Positions 34,641-44,850 of a DNA stretch of 64,000 nt are shown one piece after another. The stretch lies in assembly GCA_949752795.1 (NCBI GenBank), contig OX457061.1, forward strand, positions 43,928,338 through 43,992,337. Reading direction: 5' to 3'. This DNA is from Hyperoodon ampullatus. Lineage: Eukaryota > Chordata > Mammalia > Artiodactyla > Ziphiidae. The notes under the pieces are model-generated. The model searched no databases. It was not told where the DNA came from and saw nothing but the letters and a program-made list of their open reading frames with translations. Within the stretch, counting starts at the first letter, position 1. Each line of letters opens with the position of its first letter. Made by a program: the position numbers and the translations under genes.

Positions 34641-34994
34641 ACCCACCTGTAGATGGGTGGTTAATTGGAAAAAAAATAAAGCACAGAATCATAAAAGATT
34701 ATACATACATAACTCAAATATTCAATTTTGACTTAATATATATGAATGTTCTTTCATTCCCCAGCTTTGGTGTTAACCCAAGGCCTTTCTTTGAGGCTAG
34801 ATCTGCTGATTGGATCCACATGGTCTTTCTCTCATAAACTGCACCTATATGTAGTGATCATGATTTCCAGTTTCCATTTCTTTAAAGTGGAGCAAAAATT
34901 TAAACTCTCTTAAGAAGCAACCTAAATTGGAGACTTTTTCCAGGTTTTCCCCACACCTTGATACCTATCTCCTCTACACCTAATTTAAAAGCCA
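34641..34994. other. No feature recognised
   Basis: AT-rich sequence. No gene is seen. Confidence 0.4.
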
Positions 34995-35612
34995 GTTTTT
35001 ACTACTGGAATCTAGCAATTCTACTCCTGGTTATACACCCAAAGGAAATAAAATCACTATCTTGAAGAGATCTCTGCACTTCCAAGTTCATTGCAGCATT
35101 ATTTGCAATAGTCAAGACATGGAAACAACCTGTATCGATTGACAGATGAATAGATAAAGAAAATGTGATATACATATCTTATACTAAATGAAATAAGTCA
35201 GACAGAGGAAGAAATACTGTATGATATCACTTACATGTGGAATCTAAAAAAGTCAAACTCACAGGCGCAGAGAGTATGTTAGTGGTTGCCAGGGGGTTGG
35301 GGTGGGGGAAATGGGGAGCTGTTGGTCTAAAGGGTAGGAACTCCCAGTTATAAGATAAATACGTTCCAGGGATGTAATGTACAGCATGGTGACTATAGTT
35401 AACAATACTGTATTATATGTTTGAAAGTTAAGAGAGTAGACCTTAAAAGTTCTCACCATAAAAAAAAAAAAAGTGTAACCATGTGAGGTGATGTGTGTTA
35501 ACTAGATTTTGTGGTAATCATTTCACAATATATACATATATGAAATCATCACGTGTACACATTAAACTATACAATGTTATTTGTCAATTCTATCTCAATA
35601 AACCTGGGCGGG
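34995..35612 (+). repeat. L1 (L1MA-like) 3' end
   Basis: The end of ORF2 and the 3'UTR are readable: 'ctagcaattctactcctggt', 'ttcattgcagcattatttgc', 'ctgtatgatatcacttacat', 'ggttgccagggggttggggt', 'caattctatctcaataaacc'. All frames are broken. Confidence 0.82.
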
Positions 35613-36337
35613 GGAAGCCAGTTTCTTATCAATTCACCCCAGAACAGACAAAGCAATGGCAGGACCCCAGAATCTGGGTATTTAATTCATTTCCCCAGTG
35701 ATCCAGGGGAAGCCATGAACTGAGGACCCTGGAACCTCAAAGGTGGACCAGTCCCATAATCTCACCTAAGAGCAACTTGGCCTAGGAGGTTGCTGAAACT
35801 TCCCAAGGGCTTCAACGCTGCAGCTTCCCCTCACTTTTCACCGCCTCGCCCTCTGCAAGTCTTGGGTGGAAGAAGCTCCCCCTTCCCCGCCCCGCCCCCG
35901 ACCCCTCAGAAAGAAAGGCCCTGGGGTCTCCAGCTGGTAAGTGAAAGAAAACGACAAGCTCTCCATCAAATCCAATCCCTTTCTTAGGTTCTGGGGTTTC
36001 GCCCCGTCCCCGGACACCCTTGCCTGATTGACACAACCTTGCTCTTTGCCTCTCCACCCTCACTCACATCCTGGTCTGCCTAAATCAACCCAGCTTCTCC
36101 CTCGGATTCTTTTGTGCAATACACCCCCTGCCTGCAGCTAAGGGGCTCTTAGCCAGGAGACATTCTAATAGGAAAGAAGACAGGGAGGAACCAGAGGATA
36201 TCTGTTACAGCCATTATTTTCCACTCAGGATCTTATTTAGCATCTTTACTTGAGGGCCATAAATTGAATCTAGAGGGAGCCTCCCCGCCCCTCCCCCAGT
36301 GCGCAGTGGGGAGTTCATTAAAACGGGGACGCGTTAC

Positions 36338-36388
36338 CTTGGGCCGATCCAAGGGAAACACTGTCACCACGTGGCCACTCCGGGTCAT
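36338..36388 (-). other. Candidate first coding exon (minus strand)
   Basis: On the minus strand an ATG at 36388-36386, with G at -3, opens a 17-codon frame (MTRSGHVV...DRPK). The frame runs to a donor-like cccaag|gtaacg at 36338/36337 and ends in phase 0. It lies in the CpG-rich segment, and the frame stays open upstream to 36553. The short length and imperfect donor make this weak. It could pair with the minus-strand terminal exon at 4705-4866, which also starts in phase 0, but intermediate exons are unknown. Confidence 0.15.
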
Positions 36389-36489
36389 CACAGGCTGCCG
36401 CCGGCTTTCCCAGCGCCGCCTCCACCTGAGTGGGACCCAAACGGCATGAAAAAACAGGTGGGCGCTCACATCTCTTCCCTTCTTCTCTT

Positions 36490-36620
36490 TAAAAACTATT
36501 TCGTATATAGTAATAGAAATACACTCACATAGCACAAAACTCATAAGGTACAAAAGCTCTACAATGTAAAGGCAATCCCCCCACCCTTGGACCCAGAGGC
36601 ATTATTTAACTGAGCATTTC
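36490..36620 (-). repeat. Possible old L1 3'UTR fragment, inverted
   Basis: 'acatagcacaaaactcataa', 'ggtacaaaagctctacaatg' and 'aatccccccacccttggacc' resemble a reversed old L1 3'UTR phrase. The assignment is tentative. Confidence 0.35.
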
Positions 36621-36730
36621 TTGCGTAGCCGGCAGGAGGCGCTCTAAGCACACACGCAGGTGTTCTCTCGTACTTGCACCAGTGCGAGGACGCTCGCCTA
36701 TGGTGTTCGCTGCTGTATCCCTGGTGCCTG

Positions 36731-37489
36731 GCTGACACAACCAGTCTGTGCCTTGATCTTTTCACCTACTTTATCTCATGCACAGTCCCTTTCTCTTGCA
36801 AATTTCAAAATCCCATCTCTCACAAATACAGTAGGAGAAATCAGAGATAGTAGATAAGAGACATGATTTTAGCAAAGTGGTCCTGCCTGCCCACACAAAA
36901 TCAACCCAGAACACTCACAGTGGAATAAGTCTTAGAAACCCCCAGTTCAACCTTCTGTTTTACAGATGAGAAGACAGAGAGGGGAAGGTGTCCTGGGCTC
37001 ATGTATATTGAGCTGAACGTTTAGTTAGGGGGTCTGTACCTTGTCTTTAACCTCATGCCTGCCAGCTCTCCAGCCCTGATCCCGAGTGCCCAGCGCTGAC
37101 CTTCCTCCCAGCGTTTACCAGAAATCTGGGCTCATTCCACCTGAGACCTGCTGCTAAATTCGGCAACTCCAAGGACCCTCCCTGGCCCTTAACAGCCCTG
37201 AGCACCAGCCCATGGGCTGAGCCAAACAGAATGGGCCTCAGCTGCCCTTAGAGCCCAGGTGCAGCATGAGAAATTTAGGCTGGACAGACCCAAAGAAGAC
37301 TTTCTAAATGGGCAAGATTGTTACAATCCAGAAATTAGTGGCCAAAGAAACTAACAGAATCTTTTCTGGAGATCTTTACAGTTGGATTAAGTTATTAAAA
37401 AATGGTGTGTATAATAATGAATCTCTAATACCATGAAACAACAGATAAAACCTAAATAAAGAGCTGGAGGACTGCCTTGCCTTTGAAAT
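36731..37489. other. Unclassified sequence with a MIR-like fragment
   Basis: 36935-36990 (cccccagttcaaccttctgt, tttacagatgagaagacaga) is MIR-like. Otherwise no feature is recognised. Confidence 0.35.
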
Positions 37490-37910
37490 TCTCTTTCCAA
37501 CATGCACCGACTGTATGCATTTTGCATAGTCAATATTTATTAATATTTAATTTTTTATTAATTCATATAAGGTGTGTATATTACACACCTATTTAGGTGA
37601 ACTATATGTGCCACACCTTACACTGCCATTACCATGATGGTAACTTGAAGATTATCAGGCAAAATATTTGCATTTCTATTTCATGAGGAAAGGAACCCAA
37701 GTGTTGTTTTCCCCTTAATTGGTAGTTTCATAATTAATTGAATGCATTGCAAGTTTTAACTTTTTGGCTCGTTATATAATGGATCATTTTGAAATCGATC
37801 AAGGAATTATCCTTATTTTTAATGATCTGCAAATAGAAGTAATGTTAGTTGGCAGCATTTGATTTTAAGGACTCAATCAATAATTGTGTTTTAAAATATG
37901 GAAAAGCCCA
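37490..37910. promoter_or_regulatory. AT-rich, repeat-free block dense in homeodomain/POU-like motifs
   Basis: No repeat family is recognisable. The block contains atatttgcatttc (octamer-like), ccttaattggtag, cataattaattgaatgc, aaatcgatcaagg and aatgatctgcaaat, and a 9-bp-arm inverted repeat at 37570-37590 (aggtgtgta/tacacacct). This composition is common in conserved developmental enhancers, but conservation was not tested. Confidence 0.25.
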
Positions 37911-38400
37911 AACGTGTGCAGGAAGGAATCTAGGATCATGGAAGGTTAGAGCTGGTATCTGAGAGATGGAACCCTAGCAAGATGGGGGAACTGAGGCACA
38001 GTGACAGCCAGAGAGATTTGGGGGAAGTTCAACCTCTGCCTAGGCCAGTCTGGCTATGACATGGGTACCTGGTAAGCTCCCAGTTCGAAACAGGGGCTTG
38101 TTTTACCAGCTTCCTGGCCTCCTATGTATAAGTAAACACCCCTAGGGCAACTCTGAGGGAGAGCCTGTTCCTTCTCCAGACATTTGAAGTGACCTTCCTC
38201 CCAGCCTCTCCCACCTCCCCCCACCCCACCTACCTCCCAGCTTTGACCACCAGCCCCCTTTCCTAGCAGTTTGTTTGCATCACTGTGAATAATTGAGAGC
38301 CTTAAATGCCAGCTGCTTCTAATCAGTGCCTGCATGACATGCATACATTTAGGGAAGCAACTGGCAAAGATGGGGCATGCTTTCTGTCACTAGAGCCAGA
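37911..38400. other. No feature recognised with confidence
   Basis: A MIR-like phrase (ggaactgaggcacagtgaca) is present near 37985. A C-rich patch lies at 38196-38236. Confidence 0.35.
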
Positions 38401-38401
38401 G

Positions 38402-39060
38402 TTAGCCAAGGCCCCCGCTTTCCCTGGAGGAACAGGTACTTAAAGGTACTGAGTCCTCCCCAAGGGCCCAGAATGGCAGCTGAGTGCACCTGAGACCCGC
38501 TGATCTCAGGGAGCAGATCCCAGCTGCCCGAAGACTCTTGCCATGAGTGGGATGGCCAGCCGGGAGGTGGAAAATGGGAGAAAAGCAGAGAGAAAAGCGT
38601 ACCGCTGAGCACGGGCCAGCAGAGCAGGAGGGTCTGCTCCGGGCCCTGTGCTCTGGCCAGGAGAACACACCTTCCCGGGAGATTGCGACTCTTCCCTGCA
38701 CAAAAGTGACTTCTTCTCCAAAGTTGCCCATCCAAGGGCTGCAGTCTCCCTTTCTAAATTTGTCTACCAGGAAGAGACACTTTCTCCCAAAATTTACACA
38801 CAGAGGCCAGCAGGGGCCCCACTCTGTTCTCCCTGAAGGCCCTGTGGGGAGCACGTTCCAGGACCGGCTGTGCAGGGTGAGAGGATGGTTCCCCGACCTT
38901 CTTGCCAAGGCAGGACAGGAGCCGAGTGGGAAAGTGCACGGTGCACAGCCGTGACCTGGGGAAGCCTTACAGCACCCAGATGGACCATATGTCATCACCT
39001 CGATCTGTGAGGTGAGCCAGGCAGGGCTGATTGCCCTGCTCTCAGGCTTCAACACCCAGG
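38402..39060. other. GC-rich block open on both strands
   Basis: A minus-strand frame stays open for about 217 codons (39055-38402) and a plus-strand frame for 135 codons (38547-38954). The minus frame has no ATG at its upstream end; the first internal Met is at about codon 21. No domain is recognisable, and dual openness points to base composition and a tandem repeat rather than coding. Candidate only. Confidence 0.15.
38685..38810. repeat. Degenerate 36-bp tandem repeat, about three units
   Basis: Units beginning near 38705, 38741 and 38775 align as (t)gacttcttctccaaagttg, agtctccctttctaaatttg and gacactttctcccaaaattt. Identity is roughly 60-70 per cent by eye. A weaker partial unit may precede them at about 38688. 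Confidence 0.6.
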
Positions 39061-39370
39061 ACTAAGCCCACGGGTGGGTCAGCGAGCACTCCCAGGCCAC
39101 AAACGCAGGTGGTTGTAGTGGGACTTGAACTCAAGGTTTTTACTTCCATACCTTCCATCCTCTGCTCCTCCAACAGGACTTCCTGACGTGGTGTGATGTC
39201 CCCAGGAGGCCTGTGAGATCTGCTTTGCAGACATGCTGTGGGTTGGAAATGCGAGAGAGGTGGAGGTGTCTGGCCTTGCTCCGCAGTTTTATCCCATCCC
39301 CACAGTCTGTTGATGGTATCATCCACTGTCTGTGGATGGTATCTATCCACCTCCACTGCCACGGTCAAAG
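39061..39370. other. No feature recognised
   Basis: A short local duplication around 'tgatggtatcatccactgtc' and 'ggatggtatctatccacc' occurs at 39312-39352. No gene is seen. Confidence 0.4.
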
Positions 39371-39383
39371 CTACCAACATCTT

Positions 39384-39597
39384 GGGCTTCCCTGGTGGCG
39401 CAGTGGTTGAGAGTCCGCCTGCCGACGCAGGGGACACGGGTTCGTGCCCTGGTCCGGGAAGATCCCACATGCCGCAGAGTGGCTGGACCCGTGAGCCATG
39501 GCCGCTGAGCCTGTGTGTCCGGAGCCTGTGCTGCGCAACGGGAGAGGCCACAGCAGTGAGAGGCCCGCGTACTGCAAAAAAAAAAAAAAAAAAAAAA
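39384..39597 (+). mobile_element. Short-form CHR SINE
   Basis: Complete short copy with a long A-tail, flanked by a 12-bp duplication (ctaccaacatct at 39371-39382 and 39599-39610). Confidence 0.96.
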
Positions 39598-39784
39598 ACT
39601 ACCAACATCTCTTGCTTGAAAAACTGCAGCGGCCTCTTCAGAAGTCAAATATGTATAAAAAATTACACGTGTTCTGGTTGCCTGACGGAGTCACAGTGAA
39701 GGTGAAATGAAATATTGGGTTGGCCAAAAGTTCCTTCAGTTTTTAAGTAAAAATAAAAGACATTTTTCATTTTCACCATGAACT

Positions 39785-40800
39785 TTATTGAACAACACAT
39801 TCATCCTTTTGTTCCACTACCTTCGGCCATTTTTTAGGCAACTTCATAATTCCATCTTCCCAAAACTTTTTATCTTTTTGAACAAAGAACTGTTCCAGGT
39901 GCCTTTTACAGTCTTCTAGGGAATTGAAACTTCTTCCATTAAGAGAATTTTGTAAAGACTAAAATAAATGGAAATCCAAAGGTGCAATGTCTGGTGAATA
40001 CAGTGGATGAATCAGACCTTCCCAGCCAAGCTGTAACCATTTTTGCCTGGTCATCAAAGAAACATGTGGTCTTGCATTATCCTGATGGAAAATTATGCAT
40101 TTTCTGTTGACTAATTCTAGACGTTTTTCGTCGAGTGCTGCTTTCAGTTGGTCTAATTGGGATCAGTACTTGCTGGAATTAATCGTTTTGTTTTCTGGAA
40201 GGAGCTCATCATAGAGGACTCCCTTCCAATCCCACCATATACACAACATCACCTTCTTTGGATGAAGACTGGCCTTTGGTGTGGTTGGTGGTGGTTCAGT
40301 TCGCTTGCCCCACGAGCTCTTCCATTCCACATTGTTGTACAGTATCCATTTTTCATTGCCCATCACCATTTGTCTTAAAAACGGAACATTTTCATTACAT
40401 TTCAGTAGAGAATCATATGCAGAAATAGGGTCAAGAAGGTTTTTTTCACTTAACTTATGTGGAACCCAAACATCAAAGCAATTCACATAACCAAGCTGGT
40501 GCAAATGATTTTCAGCGCTTGATTTGGATATTTTGAATATGTTGGCTATCTCCTGTGTGGTATAACGTTGATTGTTCTCAGTTAATGTCTCCATTTGATT
40601 GCTATCAACTTCAACTGGTCTACCTGACCATGGGGCATCGTCCAGCAAGAAATCTTCAGCACAAAACTTCGCAATCCACTTTTGAGAAGTTCAGTCAATC
40701 ACAGCACCTTCTCCATACACTGCACAAATCGTTTTTTTGTGTGTTTCAGTTGCATTTTTGCCTTTATTGAAATAATAAAGCATAATATGCCGAAAATGTT
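39785..40800 (-). pseudogene. Mariner transposase pseudogene
   Basis: The largest intact piece (40648-40163, about 161 codons) holds the helix-turn-helix linker region (YTTQEIANIFKISKSS), a WVPHKLSEKN motif as in the WVPHEL family motif, and the first catalytic block, where GNEKW stands in place of the family GDEKW, so the metal-binding Asp is Asn. A TGA stop follows NSSKY near 40163. Beyond it, in the same direction, the second block (HQDNARPHV, about 40082) and third block (YSPDIAPLDFH, about 39985) remain readable, but more stops follow. The N-terminal part is frameshifted. It cannot make an active transposase. Confidence 0.88.
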
Positions 40801-40867
40801 GCTCTTTTTCTTCCATCCTCAATATTAAAATGCCTACACAAAAATTCACCAATTTTGATAAGTTTTT

Positions 40868-41221
40868 ATTTTTTAATAAATTTATTTATTTATTTATCTT
40901 TGGCTGTGTTGGGTCTTCGTTGCTGTGCGTGGGCTTTCTCTAGTTGAGGCGAGTGGGGGCTACTCTTCGTTGCGGTGCGCAGGCTTCTCATTGTGGTGGC
41001 TTCTCTTGTTGTGGAGCACAGGCTCTAGGTGTGTGAGCTTCAGTAGTTGTGGCATGCGGGCTCAATAGTTGTGGCTCATGGGCTCCAGAGCACAGGCTCA
41101 GTAGTTGTGGCACACGGGCTTAGTTGCTCCATGGCATGTGGGATCTTCCCGGACCAGGGCTCAAACCCACATCCCCTGCATTGACAGGCAGATTCTAAAC
41201 CACTGCGCCACCAGGGAAGTC
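40868..41221 (-). mobile_element. Long-form CHR SINE nested in mariner
   Basis: Inverted long CHR copy (tail 'aataaatttatttattt' at the left, 'accagggaagtc' at the right). The duplication tgataagttttt appears at about 40856-40867 and 41222-41233. It inserted after the mariner. Confidence 0.95.
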
Positions 41222-41439
41222 TGATAAGTTTTTTTTTTTAATGCATACTGATATGACAGCTGTCACAATACAATCTAATAAAATTGTTTTGAATGAAGTT
41301 AAGGACAGCTAAGTGCTACTAGAGCTATCTTATGGAAAATGAACAAACAAACCTTTTGGCCAACCCAATAGTATACGGGAAAATACCTATCCCAATGTCT
41401 GGCACATTCTACGTGCTCAAAAATGTTCTTTCAATTTAA

Positions 41440-42560
41440 AAGGGAAATAAGGTGGGAAGATGCAGAGTTCGCATCTCTCCAGAACTATGGCACCTGCTGG
41501 ATGCTGGTGGGGGACCCCAACACCCAAGGAGATGGGAGGAACCCCCAAGTGAACCAGTAGGACATGGGGGGACTGAGGGGGAGGAGAAGTGGAGGCTGGA
41601 CAGGACTGGCACCCTGAGGGGTGGCTGAGAGGGGGGAGGGGTTCCCACACTTGGAGGGACCCTAAGGGGCTCGGATCAGTGGGGGAGCATGCCCAGCGTT
41701 TCCCTTGCCCAATCGCTGGGGAAGTCTGCCCAGCTCTTGGGCTGGGTTCTACACCCTCAGAGATCCCCTCCTGACCAGGTTTGTCCTGAGGGCATATGAG
41801 TCAGGCCAGGAGAGAACAGGAGAGGCAGGGGAGGGGAGTGGAGGGTGTTTGCCCCACCCACTCGGCCCGGGGAGCCTGCTGAGCTTCCAGGCCTGTCCCC
41901 CACCCTCCAAAGCCCCCTCCAGGCCACGTGGGTCCTGAGGGCATAGGAGGGAGGCTGGGGAGATCAGGAGAGGCAGGCAGGAGGGGGGCCTCCTGACTGG
42001 AGGAGCAGGAGAGGGGTGAAGGGCATTTACCCAACCACTTGGGGCCAGGAAGCCTGCTGGGCTCCCAGGTGGGGTCTCCCGTGCTCTGAGACCAGAGGTG
42101 AGAGGCACGCCTGGGCCCCTTCTGTTCCGTTGAGCCTAAGCCCCACCCCCCACACCTCCCGGGGCCTTTTCCAGCCCTGTGGGTCCTAAGCATAGGCCCC
42201 ACAAACCACCCAGACCTCCTCCCTGTTTAGCCCCGCCCTCCACAGCCAAGGCCTTTTCCACCTTTTTTTCTCCTCTTTTTTACTATTGTGATTCTGTTTT
42301 ACCTTCTTCTTGTTGTTTCATCTATATTTTTATTTTTATATTCTTTCTAACATATCTGTAGTTTCCTAGTCTAATTTTATTTTTTACTTTGTTATGGTTA
42401 TCCTTTTTTTTTTTTTTTTTTGGTCACCCCGTGTGGCTTGCAGGATGTTGGTTCATGAACCAGGTGTCCCGCCAAAGCTCCTGAGGTGGAAGCTCTGAGT
42501 CCTAACCACTGAACTAATAGACAACCTCAGACTCCAGGGAATATTCATTGGAGTGAGGTC
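41440..42560 (+). promoter_or_regulatory. L1 5'UTR (type 1), internal promoter region
   Basis: GC-rich sequence with internally repeated units: 'tcctgagggcata' at 41784 and 41934, 'gggaggctgggga'-like blocks, and 'ccaggccacgtgggtcctga' at 41920. This is the monomer-like pattern of cetartiodactyl L1 5'UTRs. A T-rich middle (42245-42420) precedes the leader. The overlapping 60-133-codon frames on both strands are not genes. Confidence 0.75.
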
Positions 42561-42722
42561 TCCCGGAGGTCCTCATCTCAGCACCAAGACCCAGCTCTAC
42601 CCAACAGCCTACAAACTCCAGTGTTGGAACACTCAGGCCAAACGATCAGTATGACAGGAACACAATCTGACTCACAAAAAAAAATAAAAATAAAAATAAG
42701 ATGGCAAAAAATATGTCACAGA

Positions 42723-42934
42723 GGGTTTCCCCGGTGGCGCAGTGGTTGAGAGTCCACCTGCCGATGCAGGGGACACGGGCTCGTGCCCCGGTCTGGGAAG
42801 ATCCCACATGCTGTGGAGCAGCTGGGCCTGTGAGCCATGGCTGCTGAGCCTGCACATCCAGAGCCTGTGCTCTGCAACGGGAGAGGCCACAACAGTGAGA
42901 GGCCCGCGTGCCGCAAAAAAAAAAAAAAAAAAAA
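42723..42934 (+). mobile_element. Short-form CHR SINE in the L1 leader
   Basis: Complete short copy. The L1 text resumes directly after it with the duplicated 'gtcacaga' (42715-42722, imperfect first base, and 42935-42942). Confidence 0.93.
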
Positions 42935-43009
42935 GTCACAGATGAAGGAGCAAGGTAAAAACCTATAAGACCAAATAAATGAAGAGAAAATAGGCAATCT
43001 ACCTGAAAA

Positions 43010-43756
43010 AGAATTCAGAGTAATAATAGTAAAGATACCCTGAATCTCGGAAATAGAATGGAGGCATGGATTGAGAAAATATAAGAAATGTTTAACAAAA
43101 ATCTAGAAGAACTAAAGAACAAAGAAACAGAAATGAACAACACAATAACTGAAATGAAAAATACACTAGAAGGAATCAATAACAGAATAAGTGAGGTAGA
43201 AGAACGAATAAGTGAGCTGGAAAACAAAATGGAGGATATAACTGCCAAGGAGCAGAATAAAGAAAAAAGAATGAAAAGAATTGAAGATAATCTCAGAGAC
43301 CTCTGGGACAACACTAAACACACCAACATTCAAATTATAGGAGTCCCAGAAGAAGAGAAAAAGAAAGGGTCTGAGAAAATATTTGAAGAGATTATACTGG
43401 AAAACTTCCCTAACCTGGGAAAGGAAATAGTCACCCAAGTATAGGGGGAACAGAGAGTCCCATACAGGATAAACCCTATGGGAAACACACCAAGAAATAT
43501 ATTAATCAAACTAACAAAAATTAAATTCAAAGAAAAAATATTAAAAGCAGCAAGGGAGAAACAAAAAATAACATACAAAGGAATCCTCATAAGTTTATCA
43601 GCTGATTTTTCAGCAGAAACTCTGCAGGCCAGAAGGGAGTGGCAGGATATACTTAAAGGGATGAAAGAGAACAATCTACAACCAAGATTACTCTACCCAG
43701 AAAGGATCTCATTCAGATTCGAAGGAGAAATCAAAAGCTTTTCAGACAGAGGTTAG
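43010..43756 (+). pseudogene. L1 ORF1 pseudogene
   Basis: ORF1p of L1 is an RNA-binding trimeric chaperone. The readable pieces are a heptad-rich coiled coil (43088-43290: many E, K, N with leucine/isoleucine spacing), the RRM start (about 43320-43440, NIQIIGVPEEE and FPNLGKE) and the C-terminal domain (43478-43756, ILIKLTKIKFKEK to SFRFEGE). A TAG at 43442-43444 splits it, and it breaks off at about 43754 before its natural end. Confidence 0.85.
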
Positions 43757-44640
43757 GAACCAAGATGGCAGAGTAGAAGGACATGTTCTCACTCCCTCTT
43801 GCGAGAACACCAGAATCACAACTAGCTGCTGGACAATCATTGACAGGAAGACACTGGAACACACCAAAAAAGACACCCCACATCTAAAGACAAAGGAGAA
43901 GCCACAATAAGACGGTACGAGGGGCACAATCACAGTAAAATCAAATCCCATAACTGCTGGGTGGGTGACTCACAGACTGGAGAACACTTATACCACAGAA
44001 GTGCACCCACTGGAGTGAACGTTCTGAGCTCCATGTCAGGTGCCCAACCGGGGATCCGGAAATGGGAGGAGGAATTCCTAGAGAATCAGACTTTGAAGTC
44101 TAGTGGGATTTATTGCAGGACTTCAACAGGACTGGGGGAAACAGAGACTCCACTCCTGGAGGGCACACACAAAGTAGCGTGCACATCGGGACCCAGGGGA
44201 AGGAGCAGTGACCCCAGGGGAGACTGAACCAGACCTACCTGCTAGTGTTGGAGGGCCTCCTGCAGAGGTGGGGGGTAGCTGTGGCTCACTATGGGGACAA
44301 GAACACTGGCAGCAGAAGTTCTGGGAAGTACTCCTTGGCGTGAGCCCTCCCAGAGTCCGCCATTAGCCCCACCAAAGAGTCCAGGTAGGATCCAGTGTTG
44401 CATTGCCTCAGGCCAAACAACCAACAGGGAGGGAACCCAGCCCCACCCATCAGCAGTCAACCAGATTAAAGTTTTACTGAGCTCTGCCTACCAGAGCAAC
44501 AGTCAGCTCTACCCACCACCAGTCCCTCCCATCAGGAAACTTGCACAAGCCTTTTAGAGAGCCTCATCCACCAGAAGGCAGACAGCAGAAGCAAGAAGAA
44601 CTACAATCCTGCAGCCTGTGGAACAAAAACCACATTCACA
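43757..44640 (+). promoter_or_regulatory. Second L1 5'UTR (type 2)
   Basis: It starts near 'aaccaagatggcagagtaga' and runs through 'actgctgggtgggtgactca', 'gagaatcagactttgaagtc' and 'caaaaaccacattcaca'. From memory this is the 5' leader of another cetartiodactyl L1 subfamily. It is unlike the type 1 leader at 41.4-42.6 kb and normally precedes an ORF1 that is absent here. Confidence 0.7.
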
Positions 44641-44641
44641 G

Positions 44642-44850
44642 GGGCTTCCCTGGTGGCGCAGTGGTTGAGAGTCCACCTGCCGATGCAGGGGACACGGGTT
44701 CGTGCCCTGGTCCGGGAGGATCCCACATGCTGTGGAGCAGCTGGGCCCGTGAGCCATGGCTGCTGAGCCTGTGCATCCGGAACTTGTGCTCCACAATGGG
44801 AGAGGCCACAACAGTGAGAGGCCCGCATGCCGAAAAAAAAAAAAAAATCT
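44642..44850 (+). mobile_element. Short-form CHR SINE at an L1 deletion breakpoint
   Basis: Complete short copy with an A-tail. Its flanks do not match: 'accacattcacag' on the left is the L1 5'UTR and 'tcttccaacaaacaaaag' on the right is L1 ORF2 (RT domain). No target-site duplication exists. This is the pattern left by recombination between two SINEs. Confidence 0.92.

Larger units (their letters stand above)
35790..36730. promoter_or_regulatory. CpG-rich segment, possible small CpG island or promoter
   Basis: Compared with its AT-rich surroundings this segment is GC- and CpG-rich, notably 35817-35906 (caccgcctcgccctc, ccccgccccgcccccgaccc), 36285-36455 (gtgcgcag, ggacgcgttacc, ccgccggctttcccagcgcc) and 36627-36712. 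An E-box-like cacgtgg lies at 36368-36374. A repeat-like stretch (36490-36620) separates the two parts. No TATA box or start site can be fixed by eye. Confidence 0.35.
39715..41368 (-). mobile_element. Full-length mariner (TcMar-Mariner) interrupted by a SINE
   Basis: Terminal inverted repeats are plain: ttgggttggccaaaagttcc at 39715 and cttttggccaacccaa ending at 41368, each bordered by the TA target duplication (39713-39714, 41369-41370). Without the SINE at 40868-41221 and its 12-bp duplication the element is about 1.29 kb, the normal mariner size. The transposase reads on the minus strand and is inactivated. Its similarity to cetartiodactyl mariners is from memory. Confidence 0.95.

Noticed and set aside
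37570..37590. Inverted repeat as a transcription terminator or hairpin RNA gene
   Set aside because: The arms are only 9 bp and no precursor-like longer stem is present, so it is not called as an RNA gene.
41417..42202. Several GC-rich frames of 60-133 codons on both strands
   Set aside because: They lie in the repeated L1 5'UTR, and openness on both strands reflects base composition.
43015..43674. Hydrophobic minus-strand frames that look like transmembrane proteins
   Set aside because: They are antisense shadows of the A-rich L1 ORF1.
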